Below are positions 52,939-61,209 of a stretch of 64,000 bases of DNA, piece after piece. Made by a program: the position numbers and the translations under genes. The notes beneath the pieces were generated by a model. That model did not search any database and had not been told where the DNA came from. It saw nothing but the letters and a program-made list of their open reading frames with translations. Every line of letters begins with the position of its first letter. Positions within the stretch are counted from its first letter, which is position 1. Source of the DNA: Clavibacter sp. VKM Ac-2873 (GTDB taxonomy: Bacteria > Actinomycetota > Actinomycetes > Actinomycetales > Microbacteriaceae); the NCBI RefSeq assembly GCF_015351075.1, contig NZ_JADKRS010000001.1, positions 682,001-746,000 of the forward strand. Reading direction: 5' to 3'.

Positions 52939-54558
52939 ATGGCCGAGAACACCGACACCGCGTCCGAGACAGCCCCCGCCAAGAGCGCCGCCGACCCGGC
53001 CGCGCTCCTGGCGACGACCGAGACCGCGGCCCCCGTGACGTCCGCGCCCGGATCCGGAGACGCCCCCGTCCCGCGCGCCACCTCCAACCGCAGCACCACG
53101 CCCGCGAGCACCGCGTTCAGCGACTTCGTCTCCACGAACTGGGCCGACCGCGAGGAGGTCGACCCGCGGGCCCGGGAGCAAGCGCCCTACGCCGCCGACC
53201 GCCGCCGGCGCCTCTCCGCCCTCCACGTCGGCACGCGCCTCGTGATCCCCGCGGGCCGCCTCCGGCAGCGGAGCAACGACACCGACCACCCGTTCCGCGC
53301 CCACTCCGCCTTCGCGCACCTCACCGGCTGGGGCGCCGACAGCGAGCCCGGCGCCGTGCTCGTGCTCGAGCCCGTGGCCGAGGGATCCGCCGCCGACGGC
53401 TCCGCGCACGAGGCCACCCTCTACTTCCGCGAGCGCGCCGGCCGCGACAGCGACGAGTTCTACGCCAACGCCGAGATCGGCGAGTTCTGGATCGGCCCGC
53501 GCCCCTCGCTCCGCCAGGTCGCGGCCGACCTGGGGCTCGCCACCGCGCCCCTCGCCGACGTCGACGCCGCCCTCGCCGCCGGGGGTCCCGTGCGCGTGAT
53601 CCGCGAGGCCGACGCCGCCCTCGCCGCGCGCGTGGACGCTGCCCGCGCCGCCGCGGACGCCGCAGCCGACGACGAGCAGGCCGACCCCGCCGACGGCGAC
53701 GCCCTCCTCGCGCGCGACGTGTCCGAGCTCCGCCTCGTCAAGGACGACTACGAGATCGCCCAGATGCGGGAGGCCGTGGACACCACGGGCCGCGGCTTCT
53801 CCGACGTCATCTCCGACATGCCCGCCGTGATCGCGCACGCACGCGGCGAGCGCGTCGTCGAGGGCGTCTTCAACGCCCGCGCCCGGGCCGACGGCAACGC
53901 GGTCGGCTACGACACGATCGCGGCGTCCGGCCCCCACGCCTGCATCCTGCACTGGACCCGCAACGACGGCCGCGTGCTCCCCGGCGACCTGATCCTCATC
54001 GACGCCGGGGTCGAGCTCGACAGCTACTACACGGCCGACATCACCCGCACGCTCCCCGTCTCGGGCACGTTCACCGACGTGCAGCGCGAGGTCTACGAGG
54101 CCGTGCGCGAGGCGGCCGACGCCGCCCTCGCGATCGTGCGCCCGGGGATCCGCTTCCGCGAGGTGCACGCCGCCGCGATGCAGGTCATCGCCCGGAAGGC
54201 CGCCGACTGGGGCATGCTCCCGGTCACGGCGGAGGAGGCGCTCGAGGCCGACAACCAGCACCACCGCCGCTACATGGTGCACGGCACGAGCCACCACCTC
54301 GGCCTCGACGTGCACGACTGCGCGCAGGCGCGCCGCGACATGTACATCGACGGCATCGTCGAGGCCGGCATGGTCTTCACCATCGAGCCGGGCCTGTACT
54401 TCCAGCCCGACGACCTCACGGTGCCGCAGCGCTTCCGCGGCATCGGCGTCCGCATCGAGGACGACATCCTCGTGACGCGCGACGGCGCCGAGAACCTGTC
54501 CGCGGGCATCCCGCGCACGGCCGACGAGGTCGAGGCGTGGATGGCCGGGCGGGCCTAG
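52939..54558 (+). CDS. pepP: Xaa-Pro aminopeptidase P
   Basis: A 539-residue metallopeptidase. A disordered Ala/Thr-rich N-terminus (about 55 residues) precedes an aminopeptidase P N-domain (RLVIPAGRLRQRSNDTDHPF, HLTGWG) and the pita-bread catalytic domain. Metal ligands appear in LILIDAGVELDSYYTADITR, VHGTSHHLGLDVHD, FTIEPGLYF and IGVRIEDDI. It removes N-terminal residues before proline. ATG 52939 lies six bases after GATGAT (52927-52932), a weak leaderless signal. Confidence 0.92.
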   Translation: MAENTDTASETAPAKSAADPAALLATTETAAPVTSAPGSGDAPVPRATSNRSTTPASTAFSDFVSTNWADREEVDPRAREQAPYAADRRRRLSALHVGTRLVIPAGRLRQRSNDTDHPFRAHSAFAHLTGWGADSEPGAVLVLEPVAEGSAADGSAHEATLYFRERAGRDSDEFYANAEIGEFWIGPRPSLRQVAADLGLATAPLADVDAALAAGGPVRVIREADAALAARVDAARAAADAAADDEQADPADGDALLARDVSELRLVKDDYEIAQMREAVDTTGRGFSDVISDMPAVIAHARGERVVEGVFNARARADGNAVGYDTIAASGPHACILHWTRNDGRVLPGDLILIDAGVELDSYYTADITRTLPVSGTFTDVQREVYEAVREAADAALAIVRPGIRFREVHAAAMQVIARKAADWGMLPVTAEEALEADNQHHRRYMVHGTSHHLGLDVHDCAQARRDMYIDGIVEAGMVFTIEPGLYFQPDDLTVPQRFRGIGVRIEDDILVTRDGAENLSAGIPRTADEVEAWMAGRA

Positions 54559-54586
54559 CCGCCCTGCGGCGGGCGGGCGCGCGGGC

Positions 54587-55258
54587 TCAGGCCCCGGGGG
54601 CGCCCTGCTCGCCGACGGGCCGATCGGTCGAGGTCGGCGGCGCGGTCGGCTCGGGGGCGTCGGATCCGCCCGGCTCGGGCAGGCGCTCCCCGTAGGGACC
54701 CGCGGGACCCGAGACCGGCGCCGCGGCGGGCGCCGGCGTGGTGACCACGGGCTCGCCGTAGACCGACGTGCCGGCTCCCCCGATGCCGAGCACGTTGCGC
54801 GCGCGGTGCATCGAGTCGGGCTCGACGACCACGGAGTAGCTCGTGGCGGTGACCTGCATCACCGAGGTGAAGTCGCGACGGCGGCGCGTGACGCTGTAGC
54901 TGACGATGCCGTAGATGGCGCCGAAGCCGACGCCGATGATGACGGCGCCGACGACGAACGAGATGTTCGGGACCGGCGAGAACAGGAACGTCACGAGGCC
55001 GAGGAAGAGCCCGAGCCAGGCGCCGCTCGCCGCTCCCGCGACCGCCGCGCGGGCGGAGGTGAGCTTGCCCGTGACCCGCTCGACGCTCGTCAGCTCGTTG
55101 CCCACGATGCTCACCTGGGTCACCGGGAAGTCGGCCTCCGCGAGCGTGACGACGGCCTTCTGCGCCTCGTCGTAGGTCTCGTAGGTGGCGACCGGCTCCC
55201 CCTTCGGGAGCTTCGGCATGCGGGCACGGGAGGGGCGTCCGAGGAAGGGGTTGGTCAC
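54587..55258 (-). CDS. General stress protein 17M-like membrane protein
   Basis: A 223-residue protein. A GSP_17M-type domain (VATYETYDEAQKAVVTLAEA, then FPVTQVSIVGNEL) lies near residues 23-56. Two Gly-rich membrane helices follow (WLGLFLGLVTFLFSPV and FVVGAVIIGVGFGAIYGIV), then TSYSVVVEPDSMHRARNVLG and a long Pro/Ala tail. The role is unknown; relatives are stress-linked. GTG 55258 lies six bases after AACACT (minus strand), a weak leaderless signal. It is divergent from the MgtE_N/CBS gene. Confidence 0.82.
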   Translation of the reverse strand: MTNPFLGRPSRARMPKLPKGEPVATYETYDEAQKAVVTLAEADFPVTQVSIVGNELTSVERVTGKLTSARAAVAGAASGAWLGLFLGLVTFLFSPVPNISFVVGAVIIGVGFGAIYGIVSYSVTRRRRDFTSVMQVTATSYSVVVEPDSMHRARNVLGIGGAGTSVYGEPVVTTPAPAAAPVSGPAGPYGERLPEPGGSDAPEPTAPPTSTDRPVGEQGAPGA

Positions 55259-55317
55259 CTGTCCAGTGTTCCACGCCGGTGCCGGGCGGGCGCTGGGCGA
55301 GCGACTAGATTGACTCT
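55259..55317. promoter_or_regulatory. Divergent promoter, stress protein / MgtE_N-CBS gene
   Basis: TAGATT (55306-55311) lies six bases before GTG 55318 on the plus strand. AACACT (minus strand, 55265-55270) lies six bases before GTG 55258. The region is only 59 bp, so both -35 regions overlap. Confidence 0.55.
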
Positions 55318-56664
55318 GTGAGCGCCTCCCGAGTCTTCGTCGCCCGGCTCGCCGGGTGCAGCGTGTTCGACCCCGCAGGAGACCGCGTCGGACGCGTCCG
55401 CGACGTGCTCGTCGTCTACCGCAAGGACGATCCGCCGCGCGTCGTCGGCCTCATCGTCGAGATCCCCGGCAAGCGCCGCGTGTTCCTCTCCATCGGCCGC
55501 GTCACGAGCATCGGCTCGGGGCAGATCATCACCACGGGCCTCATCAACCTGCGCCGGTTCGAGCAGCGCGGCGGCGAGGTGCGCGTCATCGCCGAGATCC
55601 TCGGGCGTCGCGTCAGCATGCGCGACGGATCCGGCACCGCCGTCATCGAGGACGTCGCCATCGAGGAGTCCGGCCAGGCGGAGTGGGAGGTCTCGCAGCT
55701 CTTCTGCCGCCGTCCCCGCACGAGCCCCTCCCCCTTCGCGAAGGGCGCCACCATCTTCGCCACGTGGGAGGAGGTGGCGGAGCTCCAGGACGACGGCGTC
55801 GCCCAGTCCGCGTCGCAGTTCCTCGCCGCGTACTCCGACCTGCTGCCCGCCGACCTCGCCAACACCCTCCTCGACCTGCCCCAGGCGCGTCGCCTCGAGG
55901 TCGCGGAGGAGCTTCCGGACGCGCGGCTCGCCGACGTGCTCGAGGAGATGCCCGAGGCCGAGCAGGTCGAGATCATGGCCACGCTCGACGACGACCGCGC
56001 GGCCGACGTGCTCGACCAGATGCAGCCGGACGACGCGGCCGACCTCATCGCGCAGCTGTCGGACGAGCGCGGCGAGACCCTCCTCGAGCTCATGCAGCCG
56101 GAGGAGGCGGACGACGTCCGCATGCTCCTCAGCTACGCGCCCGACACCGCGGGCGGCCTCATGACCACGGATCCCGTCATCGTCTCGGGCGACGCCACCG
56201 TCGCCGAGGGCCTCGCGCTCATCCGCCGGCACGAGCTCGCGCCCACGCTCGGCGCCGCCGTCTGCGTCACGCTCCCGCCGTACGAGCCGCCCACGGGCCG
56301 CTTCCTCGGCATGGTGCACTTCCAGCGGATGCTGCGCTACCCGCCGCACGAGCGCCTCGGCACGCTGCTCGACCAGGGCCTCGAACCGGTGCGCGCGGAC
56401 ACGAGCGCGGCCGAGGTGTCCCGCATCATGGCGAGCTACAACCTCGTCTCCGTGCCCGTGGTGGACGAGAACCACCGCCTGGTCGGCGTCGTCACCATCG
56501 ACGACGTGCTCGACCACCTGCTCCCGGACGACTGGCGCAGCGCCGACGCGGAGCGCGAGACCCGCAAGCGCGCGACCGCCCGCTTCCACGGCACGGCCAC
56601 CGCCGCCATCCCCACCGCAGGACCCGTACGAGGACGGAGGATCCCCCGTGGCACGGCAGAGTAA
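55318..56664 (+). CDS. MgtE N-terminal / CBS-domain protein without transporter
   Basis: A 448-residue cytoplasmic protein. The N-terminal PRC-barrel-like region (residues 1-125) contains VFDPAGDRVGRVRDVLVV. An MgtE_N superhelix (about 160-285) has repeats such as LPDARLADVLEEMPEAEQ, and a CBS pair (about 285-420) contains VPVVDENHRLVGVVTIDDVL. The membrane half of MgtE is missing, so it is a magnesium- or nucleotide-sensing regulator rather than a channel (inference). The start is leaderless (TAGATT, six bases, GTG). It overlaps the DUF1003 gene, first in an operon with DUF1003 and mrp. Confidence 0.87.
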   Translation: MSASRVFVARLAGCSVFDPAGDRVGRVRDVLVVYRKDDPPRVVGLIVEIPGKRRVFLSIGRVTSIGSGQIITTGLINLRRFEQRGGEVRVIAEILGRRVSMRDGSGTAVIEDVAIEESGQAEWEVSQLFCRRPRTSPSPFAKGATIFATWEEVAELQDDGVAQSASQFLAAYSDLLPADLANTLLDLPQARRLEVAEELPDARLADVLEEMPEAEQVEIMATLDDDRAADVLDQMQPDDAADLIAQLSDERGETLLELMQPEEADDVRMLLSYAPDTAGGLMTTDPVIVSGDATVAEGLALIRRHELAPTLGAAVCVTLPPYEPPTGRFLGMVHFQRMLRYPPHERLGTLLDQGLEPVRADTSAAEVSRIMASYNLVSVPVVDENHRLVGVVTIDDVLDHLLPDDWRSADAERETRKRATARFHGTATAAIPTAGPVRGRRIPRGTAE

Positions 56665-57205
56665 CCGCGACGTCCGCCTGGACGCGCCCAAGGGCCTGCG
56701 CGCGAGCGTCCTCCCGATGCGCAACCGCGCGAGCCGCGACCGGTTCGGCCGCTTCACCGAGTCCATCGCCCGCGGCATGGGCACGCCGTGGTTCCTCGTG
56801 GGCCTCACGCTCTTCTGCGTCGCGTGGATCGGCTACAACACCTACGGGCCCGAGGGCGCGCGCTTCGACTCGGCGGCGCTCGGCTTCACGGCGCTCACGC
56901 TGATCCTGTCGCTGCAGGCCTCGTACGCCGCGCCGCTCATCCTGCTCGCGCAGAACCGCCAGGACGACCGCGACCGGGTGCAGATCGAGCAGGACCGGCA
57001 GCGTGCCGAGCGCAACGTGGCCGACGTCGAGTACCTCGCCCGCGAGGTCGTGTCGCTCCGCCTGCAGATGAAGGACGTCGCCTCGAAGGACTTCATCCGC
57101 GCCGAGCTCCGCCAGCTCCTCGAGGAGCTCGACCGCCGCGACGACCCCGACGCGGACGACGCCGAGGGCGCAGGCGCCGGTACCCGCAGGACGCATGGCC
57201 GCTGA
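56648..57205 (+). CDS. DUF1003 membrane protein
   Basis: A 185-residue protein. Two membrane helices lie near residues 44-60 (PWFLVGLTLFCVAWIGYNTY) and 76-100 (LGFTALTLILSLQASYAAPL), followed by the DUF1003 signature LLAQNRQDDRDRVQIEQDRQ. The C-terminus is a charged coiled coil. GTG 56648 has GGAGG 8-10 bases upstream and overlaps the end of the MgtE_N/CBS gene by 17 bp; it overlaps mrp by 11 bp. It may be the membrane partner of the preceding soluble MgtE_N protein, judging by coupling. Confidence 0.88.
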   Translation: MARQSNRDVRLDAPKGLRASVLPMRNRASRDRFGRFTESIARGMGTPWFLVGLTLFCVAWIGYNTYGPEGARFDSAALGFTALTLILSLQASYAAPLILLAQNRQDDRDRVQIEQDRQRAERNVADVEYLAREVVSLRLQMKDVASKDFIRAELRQLLEELDRRDDPDADDAEGAGAGTRRTHGR

Positions 57206-58370
57206 GTCCGCGGGCCTCGGGCCGCTGACGGAGGACGACGTCCGACGGGCGCTCGCGCGCGTGGTGGATCCCGAGATCCGCCGCCCGATCACGGAGCTCG
57301 ACATGGTCTCCGACGTCCGGATCGCCGACGCCGGCGTGGCGCACGTGGACATCGCGCTGACCATCGTCGGCTGCCCGGCCGCGACCTCCATCGAGCGCGA
57401 CGTGCGGGAGGCCGTCGAGTCCGTCCCCGGGGTCGCGCGGCTCGAGCTCACGGTCGGCGTGATGAGCCCCGAGCGGCGCCGCGCGCTCACCGAACGGCTC
57501 CGCGGTCCCGCGGCGCAGCGGGGCATCCCCTTCGGACCGGACAGCCTCACGCGCGTGTACGCCGTCACGAGCGGCAAGGGCGGCGTCGGCAAGAGCACGC
57601 TCACGGCCAACCTGGCGGTCGCTCTCGCGGCGAAGGGCCTCGCGGTGGGCCTCGTCGACGCGGACGTGCACGGCTTCTCGATCCCGGGGATCCTCGGGCT
57701 CGTCGACGCGCACGGACGCACGGCCCAGCCCACGCGCGTCGGCGACATGATCCTGCCGCCCGTCGCGCACGGCGTGAAGGTGATCTCCATCGGCATGTTC
57801 CTGGATCCGGACGCCACCGGGGGCACGGCGGTCTCCTGGCGCGGGCCGATGCTGCACCGGACGATCCAGCAGTTCCTCACGGACGTCTTCTTCGGCGACC
57901 TCGACGTGCTGCTGCTCGACCTGCCGCCCGGCACGGGCGACGTGGCCATCACCGTCGGGCAGCTCCTCCCCCACGCCGAGGTGCTCGTCGTCACCACGCC
58001 GCAGCCGGCCGCCGCCGACGTCGCCGAGCGCAGCGGACTCGTCGCGCGGCAGACGGGCCAGCGCGTGGCAGGCGTGGTCGAGAACATGGCCGGGTTCGTC
58101 CAGCCGGACGGATCCGTGCTCGAGCTCTTCGGCGCGGGCGGCGGCGCGGAGGTCGCGCGCCGGCTGTCCAGCGGGCAGGACGCGCCCGTGCCGCTGCTCG
58201 CGAGCGTGCCCCTCAGCCTCGCGCTCCGCGAGGGCGGCGACACGGGGGCGCCGCTCGTGCTGGCCGCGCCGGAGGATCCGGCCGCCGTGCAGATCCTGCG
58301 CGTCGCGGACCACCTGTCCACGCGCGGCCGGGGCCTCGCTGGGCGGCGACTGGGGCTCTCCGTCTCCTAG
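57195..58370 (+). CDS. mrp: Mrp/ApbC-type iron-sulfur carrier ATPase
   Basis: A 391-residue protein. An N-terminal MIP18 (DUF59) domain spans residues 8-100 (VVDPEIRRPITELDMV). The P-loop ATPase has the deviant Walker A GKGGVGKS (127-134), DADVHGFSIPGILG and LLLDLPPGTGDVAIT. The CxxC usually found in the C-terminal half of Mrp, after VVENM, is absent here (VVENMAGFVQPDGSVLELFG), so cluster transfer may work differently or through the MIP18 Cys60. It is last in a three-gene operon and followed by a strong terminator. Confidence 0.9.
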   Translation: MAAESAGLGPLTEDDVRRALARVVDPEIRRPITELDMVSDVRIADAGVAHVDIALTIVGCPAATSIERDVREAVESVPGVARLELTVGVMSPERRRALTERLRGPAAQRGIPFGPDSLTRVYAVTSGKGGVGKSTLTANLAVALAAKGLAVGLVDADVHGFSIPGILGLVDAHGRTAQPTRVGDMILPPVAHGVKVISIGMFLDPDATGGTAVSWRGPMLHRTIQQFLTDVFFGDLDVLLLDLPPGTGDVAITVGQLLPHAEVLVVTTPQPAAADVAERSGLVARQTGQRVAGVVENMAGFVQPDGSVLELFGAGGGAEVARRLSSGQDAPVPLLASVPLSLALREGGDTGAPLVLAAPEDPAAVQILRVADHLSTRGRGLAGRRLGLSVS

Positions 58371-58407
58371 GCGCGACAGCATCCCGGGGACGGACGACGA
58401 CCCCGTG

Positions 58408-58455
58408 ACGCACGAGGAGGACGGCAGCCCGCGGGCCGCCGTCCTCCTCGTGCGT
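58408..58455. terminator. Hairpin terminator between mrp and the 40-residue membrane protein
   Basis: ACGCACGAGGAGGACGGC (58408-58425) pairs perfectly with 58438-58455, an 18-bp stem with a 12-base loop that itself can pair. It serves both converging transcripts. Confidence 0.85.
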
Positions 58456-58469
58456 GGTGCGCGTGCTGC

Positions 58470-58592
58470 CTACACGTGGCTGCGGTGCGTGCGCGTCGGC
58501 ATGGCGCGGTAGCCGTCACGCGCGGTGACGACGACGGTGCCGGCGATGGCGGAGACGGAGAGGGCGGCGACGGCGATGAGGAAGACGGTCAT
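58470..58592 (-). CDS. 40-residue single-pass membrane microprotein
   Basis: The frame encodes MTVFLIAVAALSVSAIAG, then TVVVTARDGYRAMPTRTHRS and HV: one N-terminal membrane helix and a basic tail. ATG 58592 has GGAG about eight bases upstream. It sits divergent from the LysR gene with 129 bp between, the position of a typical LysR target. No family is recognised, and its small size leaves some doubt that it is translated. Confidence 0.6.
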   Translation of the reverse strand: MTVFLIAVAALSVSAIAGTVVVTARDGYRAMPTRTHRSHV

Positions 58593-58721
58593 GGTGGTGC
58601 TCCTGCGGGAAGGCGGATGGCGGATGGCGGATGGCGACGCATTCCGCCGCACCTCCATGGGAACATCGCCGACCGTTCAGGACAAGCTCATTGTCCTTGC
58701 CTGGCTGTGTAGCCTGCCTAC

Positions 58722-59639
58722 ATGGACATCCGACGCCTCGAGCTCCTCCGCGAGCTGGCCGACCGCGGCAGCGTGGGCGCCGTCGCGCGCGCCGCCGGCC
58801 GCACCCCGTCGGCCGTCTCCCAGCAGCTCAAGGTGCTCCAGCGCGAGGCGGGCGTGCCGCTCACCGAGCGTTCCGGGCGCGGCGTCGTGCTGACCGACGC
58901 GGGCCGTGCCCTCGCCCGGACGGCGACCGACATCGCCGTCGCCGTCGCCCGCGCGGAGGCCCTCTGGGAGGACTTCCGGCACCAGCCGTCGGGAGAGGTC
59001 ACGCTCGCCACGTTCCCCACCGCCGCCCGGATGCTGCTGCCCGGCCTGCTCGACCGGGTGGCCGCGATCCCGGACCTCACGCTGCGGGCGAGCGACCGGG
59101 ATCCGGCCTCGCGCGCCTTCGCCGACCTCACCGCGGACTTCGACGTCGTCATCGCCCACTCCCTCGCGGGCGCGGGCACCTGGCGCGGGCTCGGACTCGT
59201 GATCGTGCCGCTCATGGTGGAGCCGCTGGACGTCGCGATGCCGTCGGACCACCGCCTCGCCGGTCGGGCGTCGGTCAGCCCCGCCGACCTCAGCGGCGAA
59301 CCGTGGATCGGGGTGCCGCAGGGCCTGCCGTTCGACCGGATCCTCCTCGACATCGAGCAGGCCGTGGGCGCACCGGCGCGCGTGGTGCAGCGCCTCAGCG
59401 ACACGCGCATCACGGAGGCGCTCGTCGCCTCCGGGCACGGCATCGCGCTGCTGCCGCGCTACACGGCCGACGGGCACGACGGCGTCGTGGTCAAGCGCCT
59501 GTCAGGCGTCGCGTCGAAGCGGCACCTGCACGTGCTCCTGCGCCCGGATCGCGCGGAGCGGCCGTCGGTGCGGGCCGTCGTCGACGCGCTCCGCGAGGAG
59601 GCGAAGGCGGTGGACGCGCGGTTCAGCGGGAACGGCTGA
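58722..59639 (+). CDS. LysR-family transcriptional regulator
   Basis: A 305-residue regulator. The N-terminal winged helix-turn-helix is [43 protein letters not shown] and so on (residues 2-50). The C-terminal domain is periplasmic-binding-like, with VTLATFPTAARMLLPGLL and the conserved SGHGIALLPRY. The start is leaderless: TAGCCT (58710-58715), six bases, ATG. It may control the divergent microprotein gene. The ligand is unknown. Confidence 0.9.
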   Translation: MDIRRLELLRELADRGSVGAVARAAGRTPSAVSQQLKVLQREAGVPLTERSGRGVVLTDAGRALARTATDIAVAVARAEALWEDFRHQPSGEVTLATFPTAARMLLPGLLDRVAAIPDLTLRASDRDPASRAFADLTADFDVVIAHSLAGAGTWRGLGLVIVPLMVEPLDVAMPSDHRLAGRASVSPADLSGEPWIGVPQGLPFDRILLDIEQAVGAPARVVQRLSDTRITEALVASGHGIALLPRYTADGHDGVVVKRLSGVASKRHLHVLLRPDRAERPSVRAVVDALREEAKAVDARFSGNG

Positions 59640-59663
59640 GGAGGTGCGATCGGGCGACGCGCG

Positions 59664-60038
59664 TCAGGTGGCCTCGGCGTCGAAGGGCGCGGGCTGGGCG
59701 GATGCGGCCGCCGCCTCGCGCTCCAGCCGTTGCCGGCGGGCGATCGTGGTCTCGACGGGGACGCGCGGCTTCGTCACGACCGGCTCGTCGTCGAACAGCG
59801 CCTCCTTGATGATGCGGCGCGGGTCGTACTGGCGCGGGTCGAGCTTCTTCCAGTCGACCTCGTCGAACTCCGGACCCAGCTCGTCGCGCATGCGCTCCCG
59901 CGCACCGGTGGCCATGCGTCGCGCGGCCTTCACCAGGTCCGCGAGCTTCTGGGTGTACCCCGGCAGCCGCTCGGGGCCGAGCAGGAACACGGCGATGATG
60001 CCGATGAGCATCAGCTTCTCGAACGTCAGGCCGAACAT
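59664..60038 (-). CDS. tatB: Twin-arginine translocase subunit TatB
   Basis: A 124-residue protein. It starts MFGLTFEKLMLIGIIAVFLL, then GPERLPGYTQKLADLVKAAR: a membrane helix, the GPERLP hinge and an amphipathic helix, diagnostic of TatB. The C-terminus is charged and variable. ATG 60038 lies exactly six bases after TAGCCT (minus strand, 60045-60050); a GTG two codons upstream is less likely. TatB with TatC recognises folded Tat substrates. No tatA or tatC is in the window. Confidence 0.93.
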   Translation of the reverse strand: MFGLTFEKLMLIGIIAVFLLGPERLPGYTQKLADLVKAARRMATGARERMRDELGPEFDEVDWKKLDPRQYDPRRIIKEALFDDEPVVTKPRVPVETTIARRQRLEREAAAASAQPAPFDAEAT

Positions 60039-60188
60039 GATCACAGGCTAGTCGGTCGATCCGCGATCTCCGCCCGCCCGCAGCATCCGGTCAGCGGACG
60101 GGGCGCATCGGATCCCCACCGGACACCGCCCGGTCGGGCGCCCGCCGCCGGGCCGATACCCTGGGGACCCGGAAGAGGGAGGTGCCGC

Positions 60189-60821
60189 GTGTCCGACCAG
60201 GAGACCGGGTGGAAGTTCGCCGAGGACGTCGTCGTCGAGGACGAGCACATCGCGCTGGCGCGCCAGCACTCCCGCGAGCTGGGCATCGAGGCCGTCTCCC
60301 CCGCCGTCGGCGCGCAGCTGTCGCTCCTCGCCGCGGCCACGCGCGCCACCAGCGTCATCGAGATCGGCACGGGCGCGGGCGTCTCGGGCCTGTGCATCTT
60401 CCGCGGCGCGCCGCGCGCGGTGCTCACGAGCATCGACGTCGAGTTCGACCACCAGCAGGCCGCGCGCGAGATCCTCGCGGACGCCGAGGTGCCCGCCAAC
60501 CGCGTGCGCCTCATCACGGGACGCGCGCTCGACGTGCTGCCCCGCATGAGCGACGCGAGCTACGACCTCGTGCTGGTCGACGCGGATGCGGCCCAGGTCA
60601 TCGAGTACGTCGAGCACGGCCTGCGCCTCGCGCGCACGGGTGGGCTGGTGCTCGTGCCGCACGCCCTCTGGCGTGGCCGCGTGCAGAACCCGGCGGCGCG
60701 GGATGCGCAGACGGCCGCGTTCCGGACGCTCGTGCAGGAGACGGCGGGCTCGGGCGCGGTGGTCGCGTCGCTCTCGCCCGCGGGCGACGGCCTGCTGCAG
60801 ATCGCCAAGACCGGGCGCTGA
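60189..60821 (+). CDS. O-methyltransferase family protein
   Basis: A 210-residue SAM-dependent methyltransferase of the O-methyltransferase 3 (catechol/caffeoyl-CoA-like) group. Motif I is VIEIGTGAGVSGLCIFRG, then LTSIDVEFDHQQAAREILAD, and the metal-binding DLVLVDADAAQVIEYV. GTG 60189 has a strong GGGAGG site. The gene is near tatB as in M. tuberculosis, where an extracytoplasmic sigma factor module lies between (my recollection); here it is absent. The substrate is unknown. Confidence 0.87.
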   Translation: MSDQETGWKFAEDVVVEDEHIALARQHSRELGIEAVSPAVGAQLSLLAAATRATSVIEIGTGAGVSGLCIFRGAPRAVLTSIDVEFDHQQAAREILADAEVPANRVRLITGRALDVLPRMSDASYDLVLVDADAAQVIEYVEHGLRLARTGGLVLVPHALWRGRVQNPAARDAQTAAFRTLVQETAGSGAVVASLSPAGDGLLQIAKTGR

Positions 60822-60848
60822 GCCGTCCGGGCCGCAGCCCGGACACAG

Positions 60849-60883
60849 CATCGCCCGCCCCGTCGACGACGGGGCGGGCGATG
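60849..60883. terminator. Bidirectional hairpin between the O-methyltransferase and DUF3117 genes
   Basis: CATCGCCCGCCCCGTC (60849-60864) pairs perfectly with 60868-60883, a 16-bp stem with a three-base loop, between two converging genes. Confidence 0.88.
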
Positions 60884-60903
60884 TCGCGTGATGCGCGTTC
60901 CGA

Positions 60904-61077
60904 CTAGCTCGCGCTGGTGACCGCGGCGAGGGCGTCGTGAAGCTCCTTCGCTTCGGCGTCGTTGACGGAGACGACCAGACGGCCGCCACCCTCCAAGGGC
61001 ACGCGCACGATGATGAGCCTGCCCTCCTTCACGGCCTCCATCGGTCCGTCGCCGGTCCTGGGCTTCATGGCTGCCAT
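60904..61077 (-). CDS. DUF3117 small protein
   Basis: A 57-residue protein. It opens MAAMKPRTGDGPMEAVKEGR, continues LIIVRVPLEGGGRLVVSVND, then AEAKELHDALAAV. It is nearly invariant across actinobacteria and of unknown function. ATG 61077 has GGGAG six bases upstream; the second ATG (61068) is an alternative. It is monocistronic, facing the O-methyltransferase gene across a terminator. Confidence 0.93.
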   Translation of the reverse strand: MAAMKPRTGDGPMEAVKEGRLIIVRVPLEGGGRLVVSVNDAEAKELHDALAAVTSAS

Positions 61078-61209
61078 TCGGCTCCCCTTTCGTGGATGTG
61101 CCTCCATTATCCCGCATGGATACGCCCCCCGATGAACGCGCGGCTCCGTGCTACGCCCCGGGCGCCCCCGTCCGGGCGCTGCGGGGGCGCGGACGACCGG
61201 CTCCCCGCG

